Part shown: positions 1 through 8,958 of the stretch, one piece after another | Numbering within the stretch: position 1 is the stretch's first letter | Layout: each line of letters starts with the position of its first letter | Source: Nitrospirota bacterium | GTDB taxonomy: Bacteria > Nitrospirota > Thermodesulfovibrionia > UBA6902 | DNA: 45,651 nt | Direction: 5' to 3' | Assembly (NCBI GenBank): GCA_003354025.1 | Contig: PIVU01000009.1 | Location: 1-45,651 of the forward strand | Position numbers and translations under genes: made by a program | The notes under the pieces: model-generated | What the model saw: the letters and a program-made list of their open reading frames with translations, nothing else | Databases searched by the model: none | What the model was told of the DNA's origin: nothing

Positions 1-656
1 AAAATGGTTTTATCAGCTGCCTGGAGCCTGCTGTATCCACTTATTTTCCGGTATTTGTCTTCAGGATTTCTTGTATAGTCCTTATTCTGGACCTGCAGGT
101 TCTTCAGAAGAAATGTCTCTAACAGTTTTTTTGCATACAGTTTTGCAAGTATCACATCCTTCAAAGTAAGCAGATGCATTACATCATTAACAGCATATTC
201 AAGCGCCAATTCTATGATAGGCCTTTTTATCCAGTTATACTTCTGATATTTCTTTTTGCTTTCCAGCACAATGCCAAGCTCATAGGCAACCACTGAGTGC
301 AGGTCCTTTTTTTCATATTCAAGAAGCTCCGTTGCCGGGCGCAAGTCCAATATTGACTTAATTTCTATACCTACCGTATTTTTCAGCAAAGACAGGTCAC
401 TCCCCGCATCATACATAACTTTCAGAACGTTTGTGTTCTCAAAGAGGCGTTTCAGTGTATCCGTACTTATTTTGAAAGGATCAATGATTACATTGTTAAC
501 CCCATCAAAGATTTGTACTAAACATAATCTCTCTCCATATGCATGCAGATTAGATTCCGCTTCAATGTCCAGAGCAATAACATGGTCCTTCCTGTCTTCA
601 AACTGCTTCAGGTAGGACAATAGATCAATGTCGTTTTCAATGCTTATATGTTCCAT
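1..656 (-). CDS. rnd: Ribonuclease D family 3'-5' exonuclease (3' end cut by window)
   Basis: The minus-strand reading frame is open from an ATG at 656 to the left edge, giving about 218 visible residues. It encodes a DEDDy-type 3'-5' exoribonuclease of the RNase D family, which trims tRNA and other RNA 3' ends in the cytoplasm. Visible motifs are Exo I (ALDIEAE, with D30 and E32), Exo II (YDAGSDLSLL) and Exo III (YAVNDVMHL, with the Tyr and Asp spaced as in the DEDDy subgroup). The start is supported by an AAGGA element 7 bases upstream of the ATG. Any C-terminal HRDC domain lies outside the window. The gene is divergent from mobA. The family call is firm; whether this is true RNase D or a related DEDDy exonuclease cannot be settled from the fragment. 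Confidence 0.82.
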   Translation of the reverse strand, partial: MEHISIENDIDLLSYLKQFEDRKDHVIALDIEAESNLHAYGERLCLVQIFDGVNNVIIDPFKISTDTLKRLFENTNVLKVMYDAGSDLSLLKNTVGIEIKSILDLRPATELLEYEKKDLHSVVAYELGIVLESKKKYQKYNWIKRPIIELALEYAVNDVMHLLTLKDVILAKLYAKKLLETFLLKNLQVQNKDYTRNPEDKYRKISGYSRLQAADKTI

Positions 657-681
657 AAATAGTCCTTCATAATGCTCTGTC

Positions 682-710
682 ATTATAACCTTAGCCAGGG
701 TAAAGATAAA
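682..710 (-). promoter_or_regulatory. Predicted sigma70 promoter of the RNase D gene
   Basis: On the minus strand there is a perfect TATAAT (682-687) preceded 17 bases upstream by a weak TTTATC (705-710). It lies 25 bases before the RNase D ATG. The -35 is poor (3 of 6), so this is tentative. Confidence 0.4.
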
Positions 711-796
711 GGGCTTAACATTATATTTTTTAATCTTCATCAATTTCGTGACGTTAATTTGCGAGAACACAGCTTCCGAATTCCATATTTTCAAAT

Positions 797-825
797 TTGC
801 CACACTGTACGTTACACTGTATAAT
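797..825 (+). promoter_or_regulatory. Predicted sigma70 promoter of mobA-tatA-alr
   Basis: TTGCCA (797-802), a 17-base spacer and TATAAT (820-825) give 11 of 12 consensus positions. The predicted start near 832 leaves a leader of about 40 bases before the mobA ATG at 873. This is one of the best promoter matches in the window. Confidence 0.65.
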
Positions 826-872
826 TGGACATAATATCCTGACCATGAATTACCTGATATGAATTATTAAAC

Positions 873-1496
873 ATGAATACAACCATCGAAAATTGCAGCG
901 CTGTCATTCTTGCAGGTGGAGAAAACAAACGCATGCCTGTGCTAAAGGCATTTATTGAAATTGACGGAGAAGTAATAATCAAGAGAAATCTCGATCAGAT
1001 GAAGGACCTGTTCCGTGAAAACCTGATTATTACCAACCAGCCGGGAACTTATGCTTTCCTGGGAGCACCCCTGCTGGGAGATATTTATAATACACGCGGT
1101 CCCATGACCGGCATAGTAACAGCACTTTTTAATTCATTCAACCCCTGGATCTTTGTCTCTGCATGTGATATGCCCTTCTTAAGTACGCCACTCATAAAAT
1201 ACATGGCATCACTAAGAGACGGTTGCGATGCTGTTGTTCCTGTTATTACGGGCAAGCAGGAGCCGTTGTGTGCCCTTTACTCAAAGCATCTTTTCAGCTC
1301 CATGGAAAGAGCTCTGCTGGATGGAAAGAAAAGTTTAAGAGACTTTTTGAACGGCAAAAGAGTAAAATATATAAAATCATCCACTATCAAAACGATGGAT
1401 CCCGGGGGGCTGTCATTCATTAACCTGAATACACCTCAGGATATACAGCGTTACTTAAGGCCTGAAGACAGATCGAGGTTCAATAAAGGACCATGA
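873..1496 (+). CDS. mobA: Molybdenum cofactor guanylyltransferase MobA
   Basis: The 207-residue protein fits the MobA family (about 190-210 residues), which transfers GMP from GTP to molybdopterin-Mo to make the bis-MGD-type cofactor in the cytoplasm. The nucleotide-binding signature is present at residues 13-25 ([13 protein letters not shown]), with R20 and K25 in the expected places but Pro instead of the usual Gly after RM. The GPMTGI segment (76-81) and the metal-binding Asp of SACDMP (D99) also match. It is the first gene of a tight cluster with tatA and alr. Pairing with tatA makes sense because MGD enzymes are typical Tat substrates, though no molybdoenzyme lies in the window. The shorter frame inside it is a shadow. 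Confidence 0.88.
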   Translation: MNTTIENCSAVILAGGENKRMPVLKAFIEIDGEVIIKRNLDQMKDLFRENLIITNQPGTYAFLGAPLLGDIYNTRGPMTGIVTALFNSFNPWIFVSACDMPFLSTPLIKYMASLRDGCDAVVPVITGKQEPLCALYSKHLFSSMERALLDGKKSLRDFLNGKRVKYIKSSTIKTMDPGGLSFINLNTPQDIQRYLRPEDRSRFNKGP

Positions 1497-1506
1497 GGAG
1501 GATAAT

Positions 1507-1713
1507 ATGTTCGGTCTTGGAGCATCTGAGTTAATCATAATATTAATCATTGTAGTAATCCTCTTTGGGGCCTCACGTTTGCCGGAGATAGGCAAGGGTG
1601 TTGGAGAGGCCATAAAAAACTTTAAAAAATCCACAGAGGACAAGCCCGAAATCGATGCAAATCCGGACGAGAAGTCAAACCATTCCGGAGATAACCAGGA
1701 AAAAAAGGCTTAA
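1507..1713 (+). CDS. tatA: Sec-independent translocase subunit TatA/TatE
   Basis: This 68-residue protein has the full TatA layout: an N-terminal membrane helix ([20 protein letters not shown]), the hinge [12 protein letters not shown], an amphipathic helix (EAIKNFKKS) and a charged tail. TatA oligomers form the membrane passage for folded proteins with twin-arginine signals. A GAGGAG ribosome site sits just upstream of the ATG, 10 bases after mobA. No tatC or tatB is in the window, so the rest of the translocase must be elsewhere. The acidic, hydrophilic tail rules out a longer TatB. Confidence 0.95.
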   Translation: MFGLGASELIIILIIVVILFGASRLPEIGKGVGEAIKNFKKSTEDKPEIDANPDEKSNHSGDNQEKKA

Positions 1714-2811
1714 GTGAAACCGGAGCAAACCGTGGCCGAGATTGACCTGAAGGCCCTTTCTCACAACCTTGGAGTAGTAAAGAAAAAAACAGGAAACACT
1801 AACGTGATTGCTGTTGTTAAAGCCGATGCCTACGGACACGGAGCAATTTCAGTAGCGAAACATCTCATTCAAAAAGGTGTTTCAACACTTGGAGTCGCCT
1901 TTACAAGCGAAGCTATCCTCCTCAGAGAAGCCGGAATTACTTGCCCCATACTTGTCTTTTTTGACAGAAACAGCACTGTCGAATTATTTAATTACAAACT
2001 TACCCCCGTAGTATTTGATATAAACAGGGCGAGAGAACTTTCACGCGAAGCATATAAACAAAACACTGTGATTCCGGTGCATTTGAAAGTTGATACCGGA
2101 ATGGGACGTGTCGGATTAACTCTAAACAACGCCTTACAGGAAATCGTAAAAATATCCAGCATGAAAAACTTAAGAATTGAAGGCCTGATGAGCCATTTTT
2201 CTGAAGCAGATATTCAGGACAAAGACTTCGCCCATCAACAGGTAGCCTCATTTCTGGGACTCGTTAAGAGCCTGAAAAAAGCCCAGATCCATTTTAAACA
2301 TCTCCACATTGCCAACAGTGCGGCAGTCCTGACCATGCCTGAAGCTCACTGCAATATGGTCCGACCGGGAATAATGCTATACGGGTATGCCTTCCCAGGG
2401 GTTAAGGGGCTGAAACCGGCTTTAAGCCTTAAGAGTAGAATTGTATTGATGAAAAAAGTAGCAAAAGGTACTCCCATTAGTTATGGCAGAACTTTCATTA
2501 CAAACAGGCGCAGCAGTATTGCAACAGTCCCAATTGGCTACGCCGATGGATACAACAGACACCTTTCAAATAAGGGGGAGGTCCTGATTAACGGGCACCG
2601 TGCCCCTGTTGCAGGAAGGGTTTGCATGGACACTATTATGGTGGACATCACGAATATCCCGAGCGTAAGCTATGAATCTGAAGTTGTTCTTATAGGACGA
2701 CAGGGGCGCGAGAAGATTACAGCTGATGATATCGCAGACAAAACCGGGACTATTCCATATGAAGTTCTGACGTCAATAGGGCAAAGAGTAAGCAGGATTT
2801 ATACAAAGTAA
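1714..2811 (+). CDS. alr: Alanine racemase
   Basis: A PLP-dependent racemase of 365 residues that makes D-alanine for peptidoglycan. The PLP lysine is K36 in AVVKADAYGHG, the second catalytic base is Y257 in ISYGRTF, and the RVCMDTIMVDI and IGYADGYNRHL segments are family hallmarks, so the enzyme looks intact. The start is a GTG placed directly after the TAA stop of tatA (TAAGTG), which implies translational coupling; an AAGG lies 6-7 bases upstream. It ends 15 bases from the convergent ATPase gene, with no obvious terminator in between. Confidence 0.95.
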   Translation: MKPEQTVAEIDLKALSHNLGVVKKKTGNTNVIAVVKADAYGHGAISVAKHLIQKGVSTLGVAFTSEAILLREAGITCPILVFFDRNSTVELFNYKLTPVVFDINRARELSREAYKQNTVIPVHLKVDTGMGRVGLTLNNALQEIVKISSMKNLRIEGLMSHFSEADIQDKDFAHQQVASFLGLVKSLKKAQIHFKHLHIANSAAVLTMPEAHCNMVRPGIMLYGYAFPGVKGLKPALSLKSRIVLMKKVAKGTPISYGRTFITNRRSSIATVPIGYADGYNRHLSNKGEVLINGHRAPVAGRVCMDTIMVDITNIPSVSYESEVVLIGRQGREKITADDIADKTGTIPYEVLTSIGQRVSRIYTK

Positions 2812-2826
2812 GGGCCCGCATTCTGT

Positions 2827-4464
2827 CTATGAAGCAGATACCAGGTTCCCCTTGATTTCCTTTAACAATACTATCCTTGTACCATTCATTATTTTCTCAA
2901 CTTTCAAATCATCTACATAAGCACGGATATGATCATTCACTTCACTAAGCATTGAAATATCAGGTTGAGATGTAATAATGGCAGTAGAAAAGACATTGTC
3001 CCTATAGTTAAATTTAAGGTCATATTTGTCCGACGATGATTCCGATTGCGCAAGTGACCCGCTGAATAATTCGATAAGAGCAATTTGAATTTCACCGACA
3101 TACTCCAAAGGAATCTTGTAAAACAGGGCAGCCTGCTCAAGAGATTTTACTGCGAATAATTCAGCTTTTGGTGTTGCCGGAATCGACAGGTCAAATGATG
3201 GAGGTGACGCTGTTTTTGGTTGTTCATTTCTGTAATCCAGAATTAATTCCCTAACTCTGCTTACGGGCTGTCTTTCAATTTCAGTATAATAGAGGCCCCT
3301 TATCACATCCATAAATACAGCATCATCGGCAATTCCGAATGTGCTGAACCCGCTTTCAATAGTTCCTGCAGACTGCAGCATATTAATGATTCGATCAAGA
3401 TTGCCTGAGTCTATAGATAATTGCTCTGATAAAGCAGAAAAATCCGGGGCCATGTCCTCCCTGCTCAGATTGTACAAAAATGACAGGGAAGGCTTTCTCA
3501 GCTCAAATGGGGGCACATACGATTTCAACAGAGATGTCCAGTATGTAAATATTTTACCCTTCATTACTTCATTCAGATATATCTGCCAGAAATCTTCCTC
3601 AGTCAATGTCCTGCAGGATTGCCTGGCAGACTGCATAAAGCTCTTTATATAGAATGGATTACCATTTAAAACATTAATAAATCTGCCCGGGTCAAGGTCA
3701 ATATTCACACTATGTATTTCGCCAAGCAATTTGAAAAGCAATTCTGATTCGTGAGAAGCCAGTCTCTGTAGGTTCATCAACTCTACATTATTACCTATTG
3801 ATGTTTCTTCAAAAAACATCTTCTGAAGTTCAGACTGGCATCCTGAAATTATATGAGGAGTATGACGGGATGAAACCGTGCTGTCTAAAACCATCGACAA
3901 ACTTCCCCTGCCCTCTTCCATGTTCAATTCACAAAATTTACCTATCTTATGAAAATCATCTATCATTACAACAACCGCTCTGTCCGTATTTCTATAGCTA
4001 ATATACGGTGCAGACATTGCATGTGATAACATGTGGATCGGCTTGCCCTCTTCCCGGAGCTGCAAGTACTGGTCAATAATTTGCACTGCCCATTGAGCAT
4101 CCGCCTTATGCGCAATATATATCAAATCATCAAGAGAGTAGCGTCCTGAATGTGTCAGAGCAATATCCTTATTCAAAAAGGCAAGGCCCTGCAGGATAAA
4201 ACTGCGAAGGTAGTCCTTGGAAAAATCCTCAATCGATGTGAAAGACGTTTTTAGCGTATAGAAAAAGGGTATCGAATCATTCTGCTGACTAAACAACCGG
4301 TTGTATAAGTGCTTCAGCAGCTCCGTCTTGCCCACCCCTCTTTTACCGTATACAAGCAGGCTGTTTGCATCACCAAAAGCGGCTTCAGCAGCAATGCCCT
4401 GAAGCCCTTCAATTTCACTGTTTCTTCCCAGAAAATTCTTTGTAGTAAATTCTTTAAAGGACAT
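2827..4464 (-). CDS. AAA/STAND-like P-loop ATPase with degenerate RsbW-like C-terminal domain
   Basis: A 545-residue protein with an N-terminal NFLGRNSEIEGL box, Walker A GKRGVGKT (residues 40-47) and Walker B VVVMIDDFHK (D169, D170), the layout of AAA ATPases of the FxGRxxE type and STAND regulators. A middle helical part resembles the lid and winged-helix region of that class. The last 100 or so residues look like a GHKL anti-sigma kinase fold (GEIQIALIELFSGSLAQ followed near the end by NGTRIVLLKEI), but the Asn expected in the ATP-binding N box is missing. The C-terminal reading is an inference from pattern only. The ATG is preceded by AGGTGA at good spacing. It lies downstream of a diguanylate cyclase in the same direction, so a shared signalling role is likely. 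The exact function is unknown. Confidence 0.7.
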   Translation of the reverse strand: MSFKEFTTKNFLGRNSEIEGLQGIAAEAAFGDANSLLVYGKRGVGKTELLKHLYNRLFSQQNDSIPFFYTLKTSFTSIEDFSKDYLRSFILQGLAFLNKDIALTHSGRYSLDDLIYIAHKADAQWAVQIIDQYLQLREEGKPIHMLSHAMSAPYISYRNTDRAVVVMIDDFHKIGKFCELNMEEGRGSLSMVLDSTVSSRHTPHIISGCQSELQKMFFEETSIGNNVELMNLQRLASHESELLFKLLGEIHSVNIDLDPGRFINVLNGNPFYIKSFMQSARQSCRTLTEEDFWQIYLNEVMKGKIFTYWTSLLKSYVPPFELRKPSLSFLYNLSREDMAPDFSALSEQLSIDSGNLDRIINMLQSAGTIESGFSTFGIADDAVFMDVIRGLYYTEIERQPVSRVRELILDYRNEQPKTASPPSFDLSIPATPKAELFAVKSLEQAALFYKIPLEYVGEIQIALIELFSGSLAQSESSSDKYDLKFNYRDNVFSTAIITSQPDISMLSEVNDHIRAYVDDLKVEKIMNGTRIVLLKEIKGNLVSAS

Positions 4465-4570
4465 TATGATTTCACCTGAACATCTTTCCTGTAAATTTCC
4501 AGCAATGCTGATAATTTGATATTAAGATTTGAATCGTTAAAATCACCATACAGGGCAATGCCCGCTAAGG

Positions 4571-6589
4571 TTATAGATATACAACTCTGTTGCCACCGGC
4601 CTTTTTTGCCAGATAAAGAGCCTGGTCTGTTTTTTCTATTAACTCCATAATTGAATTTGCATCATCTGGAAAAGTTGCAAGTCCCATACTGATGCTTAAC
4701 GGTGTGTCAACATTATGCTGACCCAGTGCATCATCGATCTTTTCCTTAACCCTGTTTGTTATCTGTATAGCATCAATTTTTGAAGTTTGCGGAAATATCG
4801 CAACAAACTCATCGCCGCCAAAGCGGGCGGCAATGTCAATAGTTCTGAGAGACTTATCAAGTACACCGGCAAGCTCCCTTATAAGATTATCTCCAGGAAT
4901 GTGTCCATATGTATCGTTGTACTCTTTAAATTTATCCATATCAAGCATCATGAAACTAAATGGATGTTTGTATCTATTATATCGTGTAATTTCCTCGGAC
5001 AACCTTCTGTTCAAATAGCGACGGTTATATATTCCTGTCAGATGGTCTGTGATTGAAAGCTTCTGAAGAACCTCTGCCCGTTTATACAAAAGACTTCTTT
5101 CAATAGCAACCGCTGCACTGCTGATAATAGACTGAACCACATTTAAATCATCATCGTTAAAAGCATGGCCTTTTATTTTATCTGATATATTTATTACTCC
5201 GCTCAATTTATTTTCGAGTTTTATCGGAACACTTATAAATGATTTTGTTTTATACCGTGGGCGGCTGACCTGTTTAATCCTTGGGTCTTCTTCAATATCA
5301 GAAACCAGCAGCGGCCCCCCATTCCCAAGAACCTGTCCGGCAATGCCTTCATCAGCCTTAAGACGCATTTTCTCATGTACAGTATCATCATAGCATCTCC
5401 TGGCTTCAACAATAAGCTCCGATGTATCGGGGTCCATAAGCATTAATGAGCCCTGCTCGGCTTCAAGCATCTGCAGGGCTTTTTCAAGCAGAGTATTTAA
5501 TAAGCGGTCTTTGTCCCGGATATTGTTTAGCGAATATGAAAAATCAACAAGAGAATTTGTCTGATTGTCCACTTCCTTGGCATTATTTATTGATGTGCGC
5601 AAATGCTGATTTTCAAGATTAAGTTGAATATAATCTTTAAAGGCGTTCATGATTCTCATATCCTCACCGGAAAACTGCTTATCAAAAATCCCTATCATTC
5701 CTTCAATCGCCCCGCCCATAAAAATCGGGAAGAAGTATGCTGATTTTATATTCTGTAAAGGATGCGACGAAATAATTTTTTCTGGTTCTTCAGACAGTAC
5801 GGCCGCCTTAGAGTTAAGCATCTCGTAGATAATCGGACTTTCAGTATCAAGAGAAAAATCCATAGTTAAATCTCTATGCTCACCGGTACTATAGACGGTT
5901 TTGTAAGAAAAATTACTTTCATCCAGAAGCATTAATGATGCTGATGTAGATCCGAACACAAATTCAATGGTATCCATTATGTAGCGGTACATCAATTCGG
6001 GGTTTTTTGATAAAGTACCAAATGTCTGACTGTCAAACAAAGCCGTCATGCGAACAAGTTTTTCTTCAAGCTTGAATTTCTCTTCCATGCTATTCAGTAA
6101 GTGGCTGACTGTCAAACAGACATACTGAGACACTGAGCTTATATAGTCCATCCCAGTAAAGCTTAAAGGCATGGATGCAGGTATTTTCGTTAAACTATTT
6201 GCCCTGGCAAACTTAATAAAATCAAGCAAATCATCATATTCAGCAAATCCTCCACGCCCAACAATTACTGCTTTTTCACCGAACCTCTCTACCGGAAAGG
6301 CAAAATTAACGACGCTTGCCCGGCATTTATATATTTGAGGCTCGTTCTTCTTTAATAGATTGATCATTCCCTTGTTACAGGAATCCGGACAGGTAATACT
6401 TTCGAGGTTGGCTGATTTTATAAATTTACAGAGCAGGTGCTCATCAGTAATAAATATTCTTTCGTTATTATCATTGTAAATTTCAAATTCAAAATTGATA
6501 GTCCTGGAGAGGCTGTTAAAGTAGTCGGCCCAATCCTTAGTAGTTAATAGATGATCCAGTGACATGTTATCTTTTGCGTTATAATTCAT
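4571..6589 (-). CDS. PocR-GAF-GAF-GGDEF diguanylate cyclase
   Basis: A soluble sensor enzyme predicted to make cyclic di-GMP from two GTP. Residues 10-140 contain a PocR-type ligand domain with a cysteine set (CPDSCNKG and a later YKC). Two GAF domains follow (roughly 175-325 and 360-495), and the C-terminal 160 residues are a GGDEF domain with the active motif RFGGDEF (GGDEF 591-595). An RTID inhibitory I-site lies five residues upstream, so product inhibition is expected. No transmembrane helix is seen. I chose the ATG at 6589; an in-frame TTG at 6634 and an ATG at 6565 are alternatives, none with a strong ribosome site. It precedes the ATPase gene by 106 bases and probably forms an operon with it. 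Confidence 0.88.
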   Translation of the reverse strand: MNYNAKDNMSLDHLLTTKDWADYFNSLSRTINFEFEIYNDNNERIFITDEHLLCKFIKSANLESITCPDSCNKGMINLLKKNEPQIYKCRASVVNFAFPVERFGEKAVIVGRGGFAEYDDLLDFIKFARANSLTKIPASMPLSFTGMDYISSVSQYVCLTVSHLLNSMEEKFKLEEKLVRMTALFDSQTFGTLSKNPELMYRYIMDTIEFVFGSTSASLMLLDESNFSYKTVYSTGEHRDLTMDFSLDTESPIIYEMLNSKAAVLSEEPEKIISSHPLQNIKSAYFFPIFMGGAIEGMIGIFDKQFSGEDMRIMNAFKDYIQLNLENQHLRTSINNAKEVDNQTNSLVDFSYSLNNIRDKDRLLNTLLEKALQMLEAEQGSLMLMDPDTSELIVEARRCYDDTVHEKMRLKADEGIAGQVLGNGGPLLVSDIEEDPRIKQVSRPRYKTKSFISVPIKLENKLSGVINISDKIKGHAFNDDDLNVVQSIISSAAVAIERSLLYKRAEVLQKLSITDHLTGIYNRRYLNRRLSEEITRYNRYKHPFSFMMLDMDKFKEYNDTYGHIPGDNLIRELAGVLDKSLRTIDIAARFGGDEFVAIFPQTSKIDAIQITNRVKEKIDDALGQHNVDTPLSISMGLATFPDDANSIMELIEKTDQALYLAKKAGGNRVVYL

Positions 6590-6634
6590 AAAATGCAGAA
6601 CCCGTGATTTACCGAACCATTCGGAATCACACAA

Positions 6635-7367
6635 TAATATGGTTTAATTACGGATCAATACTAGCATTGATATGCCAAGCTTCACTACTATCGCCCCTAG
6701 CACTGTATTAATGCAAGAACGCAGCCAGGTGGTAACTCATTGATTTTATTAGCTTTCCATATATATCAAGACCGCAATGTGTAAACAAAGCCGACAATTT
6801 AATTTATTCTCCCGAGACTTTCGGCAGTTTTTCTTTTTATTTCGTGTAGTTATCCAGTGTCATAATACTTTACAGCTTCAGGCAGCGGACAATCTGAATC
6901 CAGGAGGAAAACACTTTATCAGGGAATTATGTTCAATTACTTCAGTTATAAACTCTACAATCCATAACTCATCAACAAGATAGATTATTCTACAGGCAAC
7001 AGTAACCCTATGAATAAATTAACATTACTCGGCTCATGTCTACCTTAAATCGTCGATTTTGCCCATCCTGTGGCTATTTTAGATCTATACAAAGTATCAG
7101 GACCTCTTCAGTCCATATAAATATATCTACGAAATGAAGCGGCAGGGTAAATTTTAGTTTACCACAACTCTGCACAAATTCATATTTATAAGTATCAGAA
7201 ATTCGACCTCCCTGGAGTCCATTTCTGTACATTGCAGCAGTGGTAAAACATGCCTAGTAGAGAACAGAATACTGACAAATAAGAACTTCAGAAATTATTG
7301 TGGTTCTTTTAATAATGCGGAGAGATAGCTAAGACTATGATTATTCAGACAGGATATACAGCAAGAA
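6635..7367. other. Long non-coding gap between cyclase and LysR genes
   Basis: About 730 AT-rich bases with no convincing gene. The one frame over 60 codons here (6777-6983, plus) has no ribosome site and a low-complexity, Phe/Ser/Cys-rich composition. I see no tRNA, strong hairpin or recognisable gene remnant. The upstream part must hold the cyclase promoter (a TATTAT near 6640 on the minus strand is one candidate). Confidence 0.5.
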
Positions 7368-8279
7368 TCAGGCATTAAGAAGTTTGTTAAAAGGATAACG
7401 TCTTAGAAATGCCATAAACTGCTCAACAGTATGTGAGGGTTCTTTTGATTTTTTTGATACTAAGGAGAAATCTCTTACAAACTTTTCTTCCTTAAATACT
7501 GCTGTTTTCAAAGTTCCCCACTTTCCTTCTTTTTTTGCAGCCCACCTTGAAAGTATTGAAGTTCCCAGACCCTCTTCAACTGCGCTCTTAATAGACTCGG
7601 TACTTCCCATAATAAGAGATATTTTCAGGTTCTGCTGGGAAATGCCATGTTTGGAAAGGTATTTTTCAATTGCCTGCCTCGTGCCGGACCCCTCTTCTCT
7701 GAAGATTAACGGCTCCTTGGAAAGTTCCATAATTGAAACGCTGGTCTTCTTTGCAAGGTGATGATAGGGAGACATGACAAGCACCATTTCATCGGGGATG
7801 AGTTTTTCTATAAGCAGTTTCTGTTTGTTGACATCTCCTTCTACAAGGCCTATATCAACACTGCCGGCATTTAAGAATTCAACAACTCCCTTTGTGTTGC
7901 CAATATGAATATGAACTCCGACCTTCGGGTACCTTCTCTTGAAATCAGATACAACAGAAGGTAACACATAGTTCCCAATAGTAGAGCTTGCCCCAACTGA
8001 TATGATACCCTTAACCAGTCCTGTTACACCGCCTATTTCTTTTTCAGCAGAAGCATAAAGCGAGTTAATCTCTTTAGCATATTTGTAGAGCATTTCACCG
8101 GCTTTGGTCAGGGTAATAACACAACCGGAACGGTTAAATAATTTAGTGCCATACATTTCTTCGAGTGCCTGAATCTGGAGGCTAACGGCAGGCTGGGTAA
8201 GACGAATAATCTCAGATGCTCTTGAGAAACTCTTCGTTTCGGCGACTATGCAAAATACTTTTAACTTGTGGTCGTCCAT
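7368..8279 (-). CDS. LysR-family transcriptional regulator (CysL/CbbR-like)
   Basis: A 303-residue LysR-type regulator. Residues 1-60 hold the winged helix-turn-helix (VAETKSFSRASEII, then TQPAVSLQIQALEE). Residues 90-300 form the periplasmic-binding-like effector domain (GIISVGASSTIGNYVLP; IFREEGSGTR; STESIKSAVEEGLGTSIL). The EEGSGTR element is typical of the CysL/CbbR branch. The effector and target are unknown. It is divergent from a small lipoprotein gene, the usual arrangement for a LysR target, but the 250-base spacing is long. There is no ribosome site before the ATG and a good -10 box lies only 11 bases upstream, so the message may be almost leaderless. Confidence 0.88.
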   Translation of the reverse strand: MDDHKLKVFCIVAETKSFSRASEIIRLTQPAVSLQIQALEEMYGTKLFNRSGCVITLTKAGEMLYKYAKEINSLYASAEKEIGGVTGLVKGIISVGASSTIGNYVLPSVVSDFKRRYPKVGVHIHIGNTKGVVEFLNAGSVDIGLVEGDVNKQKLLIEKLIPDEMVLVMSPYHHLAKKTSVSIMELSKEPLIFREEGSGTRQAIEKYLSKHGISQQNLKISLIMGSTESIKSAVEEGLGTSILSRWAAKKEGKWGTLKTAVFKEEKFVRDFSLVSKKSKEPSHTVEQFMAFLRRYPFNKLLNA

Positions 8280-8290
8280 AGTGTTAAATA

Positions 8291-8320
8291 ATTCTACATT
8301 AATAAAAATAATAAAGTCAA
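8291..8320 (-). promoter_or_regulatory. Predicted sigma70 promoter of the LysR gene
   Basis: On the minus strand, TTGACT (8315-8320), an 18-base spacer and TAGAAT (8291-8296). The -10 ends 11 bases before the ATG at 8279, so transcription would begin about 4-5 bases from the start codon. Confidence 0.55.
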
Positions 8321-8461
8321 TTAGCCCGGGGAAAGTTTACCTCTGTTACTTCCGTTCATCTGCTAGGCAAATTTAACAACTAAATATTCAAGAGACCCTG
8401 CCTATACAGCTCCGGAAATTCACACAAACACATTCTCTTCAGAATACTCATTATTACTCTA

Positions 8462-8490
8462 TTGATAAAAACAATTTCAATATGTACAAT
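8462..8490 (+). promoter_or_regulatory. Predicted sigma70 promoter of the small lipoprotein gene
   Basis: TTGATA (8462-8467), a 17-base spacer and TACAAT (8485-8490), 10 of 12 consensus matches. An in-frame ATG at 8482 lies inside this promoter, which argues for the downstream start at 8530. Confidence 0.55.
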
Positions 8491-8529
8491 TTATCATCAA
8501 ATATTAAAGGAAGCCGAAATCACATCACC

Positions 8530-8958
8530 ATGAAGAAGATATTTTTTGCCTGCATATTTCTCGCTATATTGTCTTTAAGCTGCAGCAAAGACAATGTCAA
8601 ACCATCTGCTGACTCCATAGCAGCTTCGGAGGCAATAAGCAATTTAAGTGCTATCAGGGAAGCCTATGAAGTTAAAAGTGAACTCACGCTGCAAAACCAT
8701 ATCGGTTCCCAGCTCACGGACAACATCATAAAATATTTATACTTTAAAAAAGCTCTGCTTAATTTTACACCAAGACTTGTCAGACTTACTGATGATTCGG
8801 TAAAGGTGAGTCTTAACTGGCATGGCACATGGATCTTTGATAATAGCAAGGAAGTGACAAGGAGCGGAGTAGGGATTTTAGTATTTAATAAAGAAACCAT
8901 GAAACTAACTTATATAGAGGGGGACAACCCTTTTGTTACTCCTGCTACAAGAAATTAA
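8530..8958 (+). CDS. Small lipoprotein of unknown function
   Basis: From the ATG at 8530 the protein is 142 residues. It begins with a classic lipoprotein signal (MKKIFFACIFLAILSLSC, lipobox LSLSC), so it should be anchored to a membrane on the periplasmic side. The mature part has no motif I recognise; it contains a helical stretch (SAIREAYEVKSELTLQNHIG) and then a beta-rich part (VKVSLNWHGTWIFD). A longer start at 8482 is unlikely because it falls within the predicted promoter and would bury the signal peptide. An AAAGGAAG lies rather far (about 15 bases) upstream of 8530. It is divergent from the LysR gene and just upstream of a tRNA. Confidence 0.7.
   Translation: MKKIFFACIFLAILSLSCSKDNVKPSADSIAASEAISNLSAIREAYEVKSELTLQNHIGSQLTDNIIKYLYFKKALLNFTPRLVRLTDDSVKVSLNWHGTWIFDNSKEVTRSGVGILVFNKETMKLTYIEGDNPFVTPATRN

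Noticed and set aside
6777-6983. A 68-codon plus-strand frame in the gap after the cyclase gene
   Set aside because: No ribosome site or promoter, low-complexity composition and no recognisable motif.
8482-8529. Upstream start of the small lipoprotein
   Set aside because: The ATG lies within a good promoter match and would place 16 residues before a clear lipoprotein signal.
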